Below are positions 25,640 to 37,600 of a stretch of DNA of 64,000 nucleotides, piece after piece. The notes beneath the pieces are model-generated. The model had not been told where the DNA came from. It searched no databases and was given only the letters and a program-made list of their open reading frames with translations. Both the position numbers and the translations under genes were made by a program. This DNA comes from Semisulcospira habei (Eukaryota > Mollusca > Gastropoda > Semisulcospiridae), in assembly GCA_036245525.1 (NCBI GenBank), contig BTPG01000007.1:124833815-124897814 (forward strand). Direction: 5' to 3'. How positions within the stretch are numbered: position 1 is the stretch's first letter; each line of letters opens with the position of its first letter.

Positions 25640-28600
25640 GGGGGGGGGGGGGTGTGTGTGTGATACTTAGGTGAATGTGACAGAATGATTGCTCGTTATT
25701 TCCAGTATTGTGTGCGCAGAAAGCTTTTATTCATATAACAAGGGTGAAACTATCTATACACCAGACACTCTTGATGTTTCACGCCGGTGTGATAGCTTTG
25801 TTTGCCAGGTGAAATATTGTGAACTGTGAGAGAAAATGGAGATGGACTCACCAGCCTGTTGGAGATTCAGAATTTCCTCCATGTAATCCAGCATGTCGAT
25901 GGAGAACTCAAAACTGAAACACACAACAACGAACCCAATGCGCAAGAGGCCACCGGGCCGACGTTGGTTGCCACTGGCCTGCGCACAGCTGTGCTCAGGC
26001 CAGTGGTGACCAACATCAGCCCTATGGCCTCTTGTCACCATCACTCAATTTTAATAAAAACAATAATAATAATAATAATGGGGGAGGGGGTGTTTATAGT
26101 CAACTGTTCCTTTCTGCCAAGGTTGAATGGATTGAGTCTCAAACACAACAAAGCTGATCTGTCTTCGGATACAATTTTCTTGCGAGTAGGGAATTGTTTG
26201 TGTGAGCTTAACACTGTACATTGCAACGAAAAGACCAGATCAGCAACTGTGTTTCTCACAACCGATTAACCCTTCCACTGCTGAGAGTATCTGAGCAGAA
26301 ACTGCAAGAGGTATAGATCCTCATAAGCCCCTGCTGTTGCAAGGGCTCATGTGGCTCTATGCCTCTTGCATAAACCACTTCGTATCCATGTTCATTTGAC
26401 AACTGTGGATCTCGGATGTTGTCTTTACAACAATGATTTCAAAAACACATCGGCATCCACTTGCATTTGGAAACCCCTGAGCACCCAATTTAGTCCCCAG
26501 CCTGTGTTCTGACCACACCAGGTAACTGAAAAATGCATGGGGGACAGTGTGAAATATTGAAATGACTGAAAACAGTTTATGAACTACCATGCCCCATAAC
26601 CCACGGCCAGCAAGAGACATAAATTCTCATGAGCCCCTGCGTACGCAGGGGCTCATGGGAATTTATGCCTCTTGCAGATGGAACAGGCTGGCTGAAGAGC
26701 TGCTCTGTCTGAACCCAAAAACTGAAATTCAGCTTTCGGGGATTTTGAAAAAAGCTGAATCAGTCTCCCAGACTAAAGACCGTCACCCACCTGGAGACCT
26801 GGGGCCACAAATATTTCTTGTTTTCAGTCACTTACTATCCATCGACGTTGCTGCCACATATCTTGTAGTACTGCTCGTCTGTCAGCATCAGATTGCCGGG
26901 GATTCTAGGAAACTGTAACATAAATTAGAAGCACACATAAATCAAGGTTTGCACTGACCTCAGCGATCAGTATTCATTTGAAAGATCAGAAACACTGACA
27001 AACGTTTTAAAATTTGAACAAACTTCAAACGCTAGTTGACATCAACTGTGTTTCTGAAATCTTAGCTAATTCAGTGTCAAACACCTCCAGCCATTCAAGA
27101 ACGTGGATTCAAAGTGGTGTCAGCAAGAGGCATAGATCCTCATGAGCTCCCGCAACTGCAGGGGCTCATGAGGATCTATGTCTCTTGCAGCTGGACACGT
27201 TCACATTTTCTTGGCAGTCAGTGGGTTAAATGTGAGGAATAAACAAAAAAATGTTTCAAATAAAAAAAGTACGAAGCAGTTCAATGCTTAGTTTATTATT
27301 ACCCGAGATGCATTTCTTCTTTGACAATTGGGGAGCTGGGTGGCGCAATGGCAGAGCATTTGACTCTCGTCCAAAAGGTCCCAGGTTCGAATCCAGCTAA
27401 TGGTCAAAATTTGTTCAGACCCTATTTCGGTGCCCCATCTTTGAAATCACCTTTGTGGTGGACAAAAGACGTTAAGCCCTAAAAGATCAAAAAAAATTTC
27501 TTTGGCAATTATTTCCTCACACAAATAATATCTCACGATTTGACTGGCGACACAGGTGATCTGAACGACACTGGCCACAGCTGGCCTGGGCCCAGCTAAC
27601 CACAGGCTAAAGCTGACATTGGACTGAGGACCTACTGCTTACTCGGCATGCCACAAGGCCCCTTTCTGAAAATTCCTCATGTGGTTTTACTTGCTGATAT
27701 CGCACCAAAGCTTACCTTTCTGTGAAAGTTGAGTTTCTGCATGAGGAGTGCGCAGTAGTTGGCAATCAGCTTTCCGTACCCATCCTTCAGATGGCCCTGT
27801 GAACAGATACCATAATATGACAATACATGTAGACAAGACAAATTTTGCTATATAGCAACAATAAAGTTATCTTGAATCTTGAATTACTCCTGTTGATATC
27901 AATATGCAAGTTACTTACTCAATTATCCTATTTTACTTAAACAGTATCAACACTGCACTAAAACCATCAAAGTTTTAAAACCCTTCACTGCAGATTGTGT
28001 TGTTGAAAACGGTCCGTAGCGCAGTGGTGTAAGTGCTCCTGCCACCAATGCTAAAGGTGCAAGATTCGATACCGGGTTCCAGCGTCGGACTTTACCGTTA
28101 ATTCGGGCGGACCATCGGGGGCTCTTTCTCCGGGTACTCTGGCTCTTCCTCCCCCTCCACTTTGGTACTGGTTTCAGGCCACTTTATAAATTTCAAAATA
28201 CAAGCGATCAAAATTTCCGAAACCTCAGTAGCTGAACTGACCCTTCACACCACATTAATGTCCTGCGTTTGTCTTGTACTGTGTTTGTCTTCAGAGTGAA
28301 TGCGCGTGTGTCACGTGAGCGTGCGTGTTGGGTTCAGTTCGCGGCGCTTTGAGCCGATTCGCAGAATTGGGTAAAGCGCATGTTATAATAACCAGTATTA
28401 TTATTATTATTATTGCAATGCCAAAGAACCCCAGCAGTCTATGGAACAATGACGCAAAGTGACATCAGCAAGAGGCATAGATCCTCATGAGCCCCCTCAA
28501 TTGCAGGGGCTCATGAGGATCTATGTCTCTTGCAGCTGGATCATGTTCATTTTGTCTCAGCAGTGAAGGGGTTAAACCATCATCCAGCCGATATAAACGT

Positions 28601-31600
28601 TCACGCAGTCTGGATAAGTCATTTGAATCAGCCATCCACACAAGAGCACAGCACCACCTGCTCTGTTGCTAAACCAAAGGTACACCATCAGGAGCCGACC
28701 CCTCAAGACTTAGTGATTAGTGATGAACAAAACCAAGAGGACACACTGCGTGCATGACATCTTTTTCACTGTACTTTGCTTCTTGACCCTTTTCATCATT
28801 TATTTTTGACACGATCTGATTGTGATACACAGTCATTAACGTTCTCACTCTGATGCCAACCATCATTTGTGGTTCAACATCCATATCTCAAGAGACGCAC
28901 CCAACTGACCAAGTCTGGTGCTTTTCAAATAGCACCTGGACAGGCAAAAAGGCAATGAGGTACCACCCTTAACAACTTCCCTGCCACTGTACGGAAATCT
29001 ATGTTCATTCAATGACCAAAAGCCAAAACCGTCCAAGAAAGAGGGACACAAATTGGTCTCAGCAAGAGGCATAGATCCTGATGAGCCCCCGTAGGGGCTC
29101 ATAAGGATCTAAGTCTCTTGCAGTTGGAACGTGTTCACTTTTTCTCGGCAGTGAATGGTTTAAGCTATCACGCTCAGTTCCAGTTCCAACAGCTGCATCT
29201 GCTACACTACTGGACAACGCCCAGCCACCTGGTCTCTGGATGTGAAGAAGCACCATTGCCTGCCACAGACGATTTAACCCGTATCATACTGAGGCTAAGA
29301 GCTTCAAATTTGTACACTGCGATATGCAAGCTACATTATAGCACTTACAGATAAGGATACAGACCAATGGCTTTAGTTCAAAAGTGGTGCCAGAATAGCG
29401 TGGTTCTGGCACTACCCTTGAACTATTTTAGTCAAACTTATTTCACACACTGGTGTATTCTCAATGATAAGGGTTAAAATTGTGGCAAATCCCAACAGAG
29501 TCAATGATTTATTCATCACAACTGCCGGCCTGGGAGCACTAATCCCAGGACATACTGGCCGACCCAATCAATCTCTCCACTATATAACTCTTACAGCCAC
29601 CAACCACTAACACCACACTGGAGGTGTAAATACCTTCATCTTACAAATCTTCCACAGCAGAACCTGTTTTAAGTGACCATCTTCATAAGAGATCACCTAT
29701 CTTTGCTGATGATTTCCTTCATAAAGTAGACTGTTTTGTGCCTGTCACAACAGAACCTGTTTTGAGGAACCACCCTTATGAGAGACCACCTGTCATTAAA
29801 GACCATCATTCAGGTGGCAAGTGACACCGTTCAACATTCAGGACTGCACCCCTCCTTTAAAAAAAAAAACATCTTCTAGCAAAAAAAGACGTTAGCTCAA
29901 AACAGGTTCTACTTAGTCTACCCATTGTGCCTGGACACACATAAATGGTGACAGATCGATCCCAAAAGTTCAAAGGTGGTGCCAGAATGGCTTGGCACCT
30001 AGAGGCACCACCCTTGAACAATCATGGTGAGGCTATCTCCTGAACTGGAATGGACAACTCTCAGTTTTGGACATTTTGCTACACAGAAGAATCATACTGA
30101 AGTGAAGTGATCAAGGCAATCCAGCGAAATTGCCCCCTTAAGTCCTTACTATAAAGGGGTGCAACCTACTGTGTAGTTCCTTCTATCAAGTTCCTTCTTT
30201 GACCTGATTCGGACCTAGGAATAACTCCTATCCACTACTGCATGCACTACTAGGACGAGTTATATTTACCCGGTCCCCCCATACAGTCCAACCATGATGC
30301 AAGAGGCGTAGATTCTCATGAGCCCTTGCATTCTGCTCTAATCTATAATCTAATCTATACCTCTTGCCGCAGAGATCAACTCCACCTGCGTCCTCCAATT
30401 ATACCTTTTTCATCCCGATACACTTCCGCTTGAAATTAATTTGACTATGATAGTTCAAGAGTGGTGCCAGAATAGCTTGGCGCCTGAGGCGCCAAGCTAT
30501 TCTGGCACCACCTTGAACTAAAATGGTTGATCTATCTCCTAATCTGTAATGTAGCCTTCATGGGTCAATATGCAAAGTTTACAAAATCAGCCTCAGGATG
30601 TAATGGCTTAAAGACCATCATCAGGGTCAAGCCTACAACTTTACAAGTATGGCTGTGCAGGAAGGAGTAATTACAAGCTGCCTCCTCCATCTTGTGGCCA
30701 ATACGGCATTACCGCCCCTCCAGGGACACCGCGGAGATGAAACGGGGATGCACTACACATGACTAGCCATGTAGTAGTGTAGCAGTCCTTTCAGCTGTAC
30801 AGCCAAAAGGACTTGTCTATTGGACTCCCTCTATAAAATGGAAGTCATTTTGCTCAGGGAGTCAAAGGGTTAAACTGTGAAATGTTCTCTGAAGTATTTA
30901 TTGTATAATCCAGATATTTGTGCTGCAGGGTCTGTTATCACAGCCGTAAGGTCCAAAATCACAGGCCAGCATGCAACGGAAAGCCGCGGGAATCGGGAAG
31001 TACTGCCTTCAGGGTGCATAGGCTCTACACGGGAGGAAGAAACACCGCAAACAGGCACTACTCACTTACTACCCAGCCACCAAAGGTGGTAAGACTGACG
31101 TCAGCTGCAGTTGGTCAGGTGTGTCCAATGTCAGCCTGATGACCTTTAGCATACTGGGTTAACACTCGGCACGTCGGTAGCGGTTTTAGTCGTGATGATT
31201 CCTGTAGGAGTCATTGTGACTAAAAAACTGACACCGACACACAAAGGGTTAACATCTGCACAGAACTGCTGGTCACGGTAGATGGACTGACAATGGAATT
31301 GCCATGGCCCTATTCACAGTGCCACATTATGCAGTGCAACATAATGCAACTAATTAACCCATATTGCCCCGAGTCCCTACAGCAGGGGATGGATTGACCA
31401 TGATAATTCAAGGGTAGTACCAGATTAGCTTGGCGCCTTCCGGCGCTAAGCTAATCTGGCACTACCCTTGAATTATCATGGTCAATCCATCCCCTGCAAC
31501 TGGTACATAGTCGTTAGGCAACACCTCTAAAATTTGAGAAATGGGACCTTGGGGCTAAACGTTTCTCGGTGCACGACTAGTCCGCCACTAGATTCAAGCA

Positions 31601-34600
31601 GTTGTACTAGTTTCAGCTCCCCCTGACACAAAATAACCAGACACTATGCTTCCCTCACCTCTCATGGTAACCGGACACATTTACTCACTGAGTGGTGAGC
31701 TATCAAGGTACCGGTTATAAGACACTACTCTGCAACAACCGTTGTGCACAAGATCAGCGGGCTGAAGTTGGCCGCAGTTAACCCCCGCACAGCCATGTGC
31801 AGGCCGACTTCAGAAAACGGTGTTACAAACATAAATTTCTCCAATCACTCCAGATTCTTTCACACCCATGGCCATGTGTTTACCGGGGAACTCTCATGGT
31901 CCCATAATCAAGCATTATCCTTTATGGGTCATTATGGTCATCAGACACTATCATTCAATGATCTAGGATGATGATAGGACATTATCCTGCACTCATCTGT
32001 CCCTGGGAAACCCTATAACCGCCTGCACCGCGGGCTCTTCCCTAGAAAAGGCTATACTCGCGTGTACGTGGTGTGAAGCAGGCCCTACACTGCCGAGAAA
32101 AACTGACCCCGATCCAACTGCACGAGGCATAGATCCTCATGAGCCCCCGAAACTGCGGGGGCTCATGAGGATCTATGCCTCTTGCTGAGACCAATTTGTA
32201 TCCATGTTACTTGCAATTAGTGTCTTTTGATCACTGAATGAACACAGCTTTCTGAAACAAATATGCGTCCATTGGCATGGAAGGGGTTAAGCAGCATAGA
32301 TGAAAGACCAAGGGGACTGTAATAAGAAGACAGACAAGTGTGAAGCCATTTTCTTCCAGACCCGACTTGACGAGAACTTAGTGGCTGAACCACGCCCTCT
32401 TGTGGTTACTTTTTTTCTCAGCTGAGAAAATGCAGTTAGTTTTGCCCCACGGGCTTCCGTTGAAAAATGAAAAAGGCATTTTTCTGTTCCACTTAAAAGC
32501 ATAGGGTACATCTACTATTGTGCAGACAGAGGCAGTGTTCCTGACAGAATTCTGCGCACAGTGCATAAAACTGCTTTTGTGCACCATACTTGTAAACGGG
32601 AAAGTAAGCTAGCTTTCAATAGGGAAGGTTCACGTCTGTCGGTACATACCCGGTACCACTTAGCTGACAAGTGCTGTCGTGACAATTCTATGTCGGTCAA
32701 AGTTACGGCGGGATAGGGATCGTGATGGGGGTTGGGAGGGGGTGGGATGAGGGTGGAGAGCGCGGGTAAGGGGGGTAGTACACTAGGGGCACCATTCCTT
32801 CATCCCAAGCAGGTGATTAGGTGGGGGTGGGCGGTGGGGGAAAATGGCTTGTTTTCCATTCAACTACCGAAAGCCATAATTGTCCATGAAACATGGATAC
32901 AAATTGGTCTCAGCAAGAGGCATAGATCTTCATGAGCCCCCGCAGTTGCGGGGGCTCATGAGGATCTATGCCTCTTACAGTTGGATCGCCCTGGGAGTAA
33001 GGGCTATAACAAAGAGATAAGCAACACGAGACAAGCAACAGCACTAGTGTACCTATGAATGGGACTCTATAAGGGGCGTGTGTACAGAGCACTCTGAGGC
33101 CTTGGGGTCATGTTTATATGATGGATGAAAACACCAACACCGCCCACGGCGACTAATACTATGGTTAAATCGGCTCACAATCATGGCTCATTAGCTGCAA
33201 TATTACCCCATCACACTTTCCATTACTAGCGAATCACCACCGGCCGAAAGTCCATCTCAGTCAGGTTCATAATTATAATCACTGACAACTCACTCACCCA
33301 TTTGCCTTGACTCCAACCCCCCTCCCCCTCCCCTCACCCACCCCTCCCACCTCCAATAACTAGCCATGACTATGTGCTGGACTGTGGTCCAAAATCACAG
33401 ACCAGCACACATACAAATCTAGTTAAGTTCGATCCCGTCCCTCTCTCAATAATCACGACACACTCTCATGCCTCCCTACGATACCCCAACCAGCAACAAC
33501 AAAGAATCATCGCTGGCATACTGCAACCTCTGAACGGGTCACTGAAAGATCAAGGTCCCTGTATACAGGCCCCCATAAAAATACCATCCAGTAATTTACA
33601 ATCACGCCACAAAGTAAGCATCTGACTTGACAGTGCATTTAAAGTGTTTGCATGCTTAACCCCTTTACTGTAGTAGACGCAAAATTATGTCCTTGAAAGC
33701 AATAGCAAATTCAACAGGGAGTAATTATATGAGTCCAGGGAACACGGTTAGGAACAAGATCAGCAAGAGGCAAAGAACCTCATGAGCCCCTGCAGATGCG
33801 GGGGCTCATGAGGTTATTTGCCTCTTGCAGCTGGGTGGTGCTCGCAATGTCCGGCTGTGAATGGGTCAACACATTCACCCTTTAGACACTTCAGCCGCAG
33901 ACAGATTCAAGGCCAGGTGTGTAGCGTAAAGGCACCATAAATATGGAGTCCATAAAGTAATCTCGTCTTACCCACAGCTTGCCCAGGTCCTTCAGCTGGC
34001 CAGTGTACTTTAGGGAATCCTGAACAACCTGTAAACACACAGGGGAAAAAACAATTCATCAACACCAATAACCCCGACCCGCCACAAAGGCACATCCTGT
34101 TTAAGTCTGTTGCGTTTACAGGGCGTTAAGCAACCTACAAAAAAAGCAAACCACAGCTAAGGACAAAGGATTAGGGGTGACTGCCAGCACCTGGATACAA
34201 GTTACAAAGTAATTAGTAAGAAGAAAAGGGAAAAGTGGCGTAGGAACCAGTGAGGCCCTGGCCCCACCCCCAAAGAAAAAAAAAAGGTTGAAAGTTTAGG
34301 GCTTAATGTCTTTTGTCCACCACAAAGGTGATTTCAAAGACGCGGCACCGAAAAGAGGTCTGTACAAATTTTGACCCCAGCTGGGTTCAAACCCACGACC
34401 TTTCGAATGTAAAGTCGAACGCTCAACCACCGAGCCACCCAGCTCCCCCCAACCCACCCACCCATGCCCAAAGAATATGTAGGGGTGAGCAGAGTATCTC
34501 CTCCCTGCCTCCAATATGGCTGGTGAAAAAAATAATGATTTTATTATTTTACTCATTTTGGCTCTTTTTGGAGAAAAAAAAAGATATATGGAGAAGAAAA

Positions 34601-37600
34601 ATTACATTAAGCATTCTGCACCAACACACCACACAGCCAGACATGGATCGAGCATGATAGTTTAAGGGTGGTGCCAGAATAGCTTGGTGCCTGAACTACC
34701 CTTGAACTATCATGCTCGACCTATCTCTAGAATTGCAATACAGTCCTTCTGAGGGCAACTTCAAAATTTGGGGATTTCGGTCCTTGGGTAAAGTAAATGT
34801 CTCAGGTTGTATTTTAAGCGATGTTCAACGTCATCTGCGTTTTGACCCCCCAACCCCCACCTCAGTTTTTCTTCTAGACTGGAAAGTAAAATGTCAAGCA
34901 CATACACCCCCCCCCCCCCCCCCACCCCTCAATGAAAAGAAAGATACCTGTTTACACAACTGCAGCTTAAGCTAGCGCCCATATCTTTCGTACTACTTAC
35001 CATGAAAAAATGAAAAGAAAAAAAAGTTCAAAACAAAGTTTTCTATTTCTTCAAAAGTAAGGGGGAAAAGGTCAGAAAACGTGGTGGGAAAAAAAGGAAG
35101 GAAAAAGTAAGAACAAAGTGAAACTGTCGACTTACATTGGGGTGGCCGTCTCTCATCAGCTTGTGGATGACGTGCAGAAATTTCCAGCACACGATAGGGT
35201 TGGCCTGGACAGGCATCTTGGAGCCGATGGTCCAGAACATTGCCCCTCCATTGTCTTGAAACGTCCCCAGGATCGCATCTTGGCCAGTGTTAAGGATGAC
35301 TATGAGAGACTTCTACTGGACCACTGGGGCCCATTGCATGAGTGAGCTCAGTTCTGTGCAGGCGCTAAAGCCTGCGTGTGGGTGTATGTATGTGCGCTTT
35401 GATGTGTGCACACACAAGGGTCAGCATGAGTATGCCAATGTAAGTGCATAATATGACCAACCATGTACATAAATGCAAATCATCTTAACCCATTTAGCCC
35501 CAACACCCTGCAGTAGGAGATGGATTAATCATGATAATTCAAGGGTAGTGCCTGATGAGCTTGGCGCCTTCAGCTCATCTGGCAATACCCTTGAATTATC
35601 ATGATCAATCCACTCTCCTATAACTGGTACATAGTCGTTAGACAACGCCTGCAAAAGTGTGGAAATGAGGCTGTGGGGGTTACTTACTTACTTACGCCTG
35701 TCACCCCTACCCGGGTATAGGCCGTCGACGAGAGACCTCCAGCAACTCCTGTCCTGTGCTTCTCCTTCGATTCTACTCCAGGTGGTTCCCAGTCTCTTGA
35801 TGTCTGCTTCGAGGTCTCGACGCCAGGAGTTTCTCGGCCTACCTCTTTTCCTCTTTCCCTGGGGGTTCCATGACAATGCCTGCCTAGTGATACTGGAAGC
35901 TGGCTTTCTCAGACTGTGACCGATCCATCCCCATCTTCTTCGCCCAATTTCATTCTCTGCTGTTATCTGCTCTGTTCTCTCCCAGAGTCTGACGTTGCTG
36001 ATCTTCTCTGGCCAGTGGGTTTTCAAAATTCTTCTAAGGCAACTGTTCATAAAGGTCTGAACTCTGTTGACTGTGGTTTTTGTCAATCTCCAAGTCTCTG
36101 CTCCATATAAGAGAACTGCTTTTACATTGGAGTTGAAAATCCGGACTTTGGTGTGTTGTGACAGCTCTCTGGAGCTCCACACTTTTTTCAACTGGCTGTG
36201 GGGGGTAAGAGGGTTTAACTCTTAGCCTACTTTTCTGCAGTATGTACTCTGCAACTAAGTACTTTCATTAAGAGCTCATTTCTGGATCAAGTGTGCATGT
36301 CAAGTAACGGCTGGTAACAACAGTCAGCGCTAAAAATAGCCAAGCACACCACACTGCCAGTGAACCTTGGCTGGGCAGATCTTGCTGCCGGTGGTGTTCT
36401 TGGGGATGAAATAGCAATAGTGTTCTAGGGGATGAAATATCCCAGCGACTGAAGTCGACATCCGTAAGCAAAGAGTTAATCTGCATCATCATTATCCAGC
36501 ATTTTAAGCCAATCAGCCCCAGCGTCCTGCAGAATGAGATGAATGGACCATGATAATTTAAGGGTGGTGCCAGATTGGCTTGGCGCCTTCAGGCGCCAAG
36601 CTAATCTGGCACTACCCTTGAAATATCATGGTCCATCAATCTCCTGCAACTGGCACATAATCCTTAAGTGACACCTCCATAATTTAGGAAACATGGCCTT
36701 GGGGCTAAACAGGTTAATTACAAGTGTGTTAATTATATGTGTTAGACTGATAGGTGTGCATGTAAAAATAAGAAAATAAATACTTCAAGATTTCTCCGTA
36801 CTAGACGTTGACCTTCTAATCTATGCCAAGGCAGAAACGTCAAACGTTTGGACGGGAAATTAGACGTGACCACAGGAACGTGACAGTTTCAAACAAAAGC
36901 TCTTTAACAGCCGCAATGCCAGTCCCCACACAACCTCCTTCGTCTGAGAACATACGAACGGTCACAAATTGTCTAAAAAGGTCCAGCACCAACACACACA
37001 CTGTCATCAGCACGTTCAGCAAAGGGGCATAGATTCTCGTGAGCCCCTGCCTCTTTGCTGAACGTGCTCACTCGGCTATAGAGACTCATCACAGTCTATA
37101 ACTCTTGCAGACGACGGTGGGTGTATGCTGCAAGTACTTAGTCCCCTTGCTTTTGGCATCTGGTGAAACGGAAAAGTTTTCAAGCAAGAAGCACGGAGCC
37201 CTTTACTTCTGCGGGGACGCATGAGAATCTATGCCTTGGGTCAGGAAAGTCAAACCACAAACCCTTGCCTTTGACAACCAACACAACAGAAAGGTTAGCC
37301 TGCCGTATTAACGGGCCAAACAAGGGCTTGCTTGCTCCAAATTACTGTTGCCTGTCGTGCGGCGCTTTCCACCTGTCAGCTGACACTCCATCTTATTCGG
37401 CCGGCCTCTCTCTCTAACTTTACAAGCTAGAATGTTGCCTTTTGTTAACTCATTCTGCCCGTGACACTGACACCACAGCAAGATATGGCTCGACCATGAT
37501 AGTTCAATGGTGATGGCAGAATAGCTTGCCACCACCCTTAACCCTTATCATTCGGAATACACCAGTGGGTGAAATAAGTTGGACTAAAATAGTTCAAGGG

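Noticed and set aside
27330..27400. Functional tRNA gene
   Set aside because: The tRNA-like head continues into a SINE body and A-rich tail and has a second copy at 34276-34447. The cloverleaf is incomplete.
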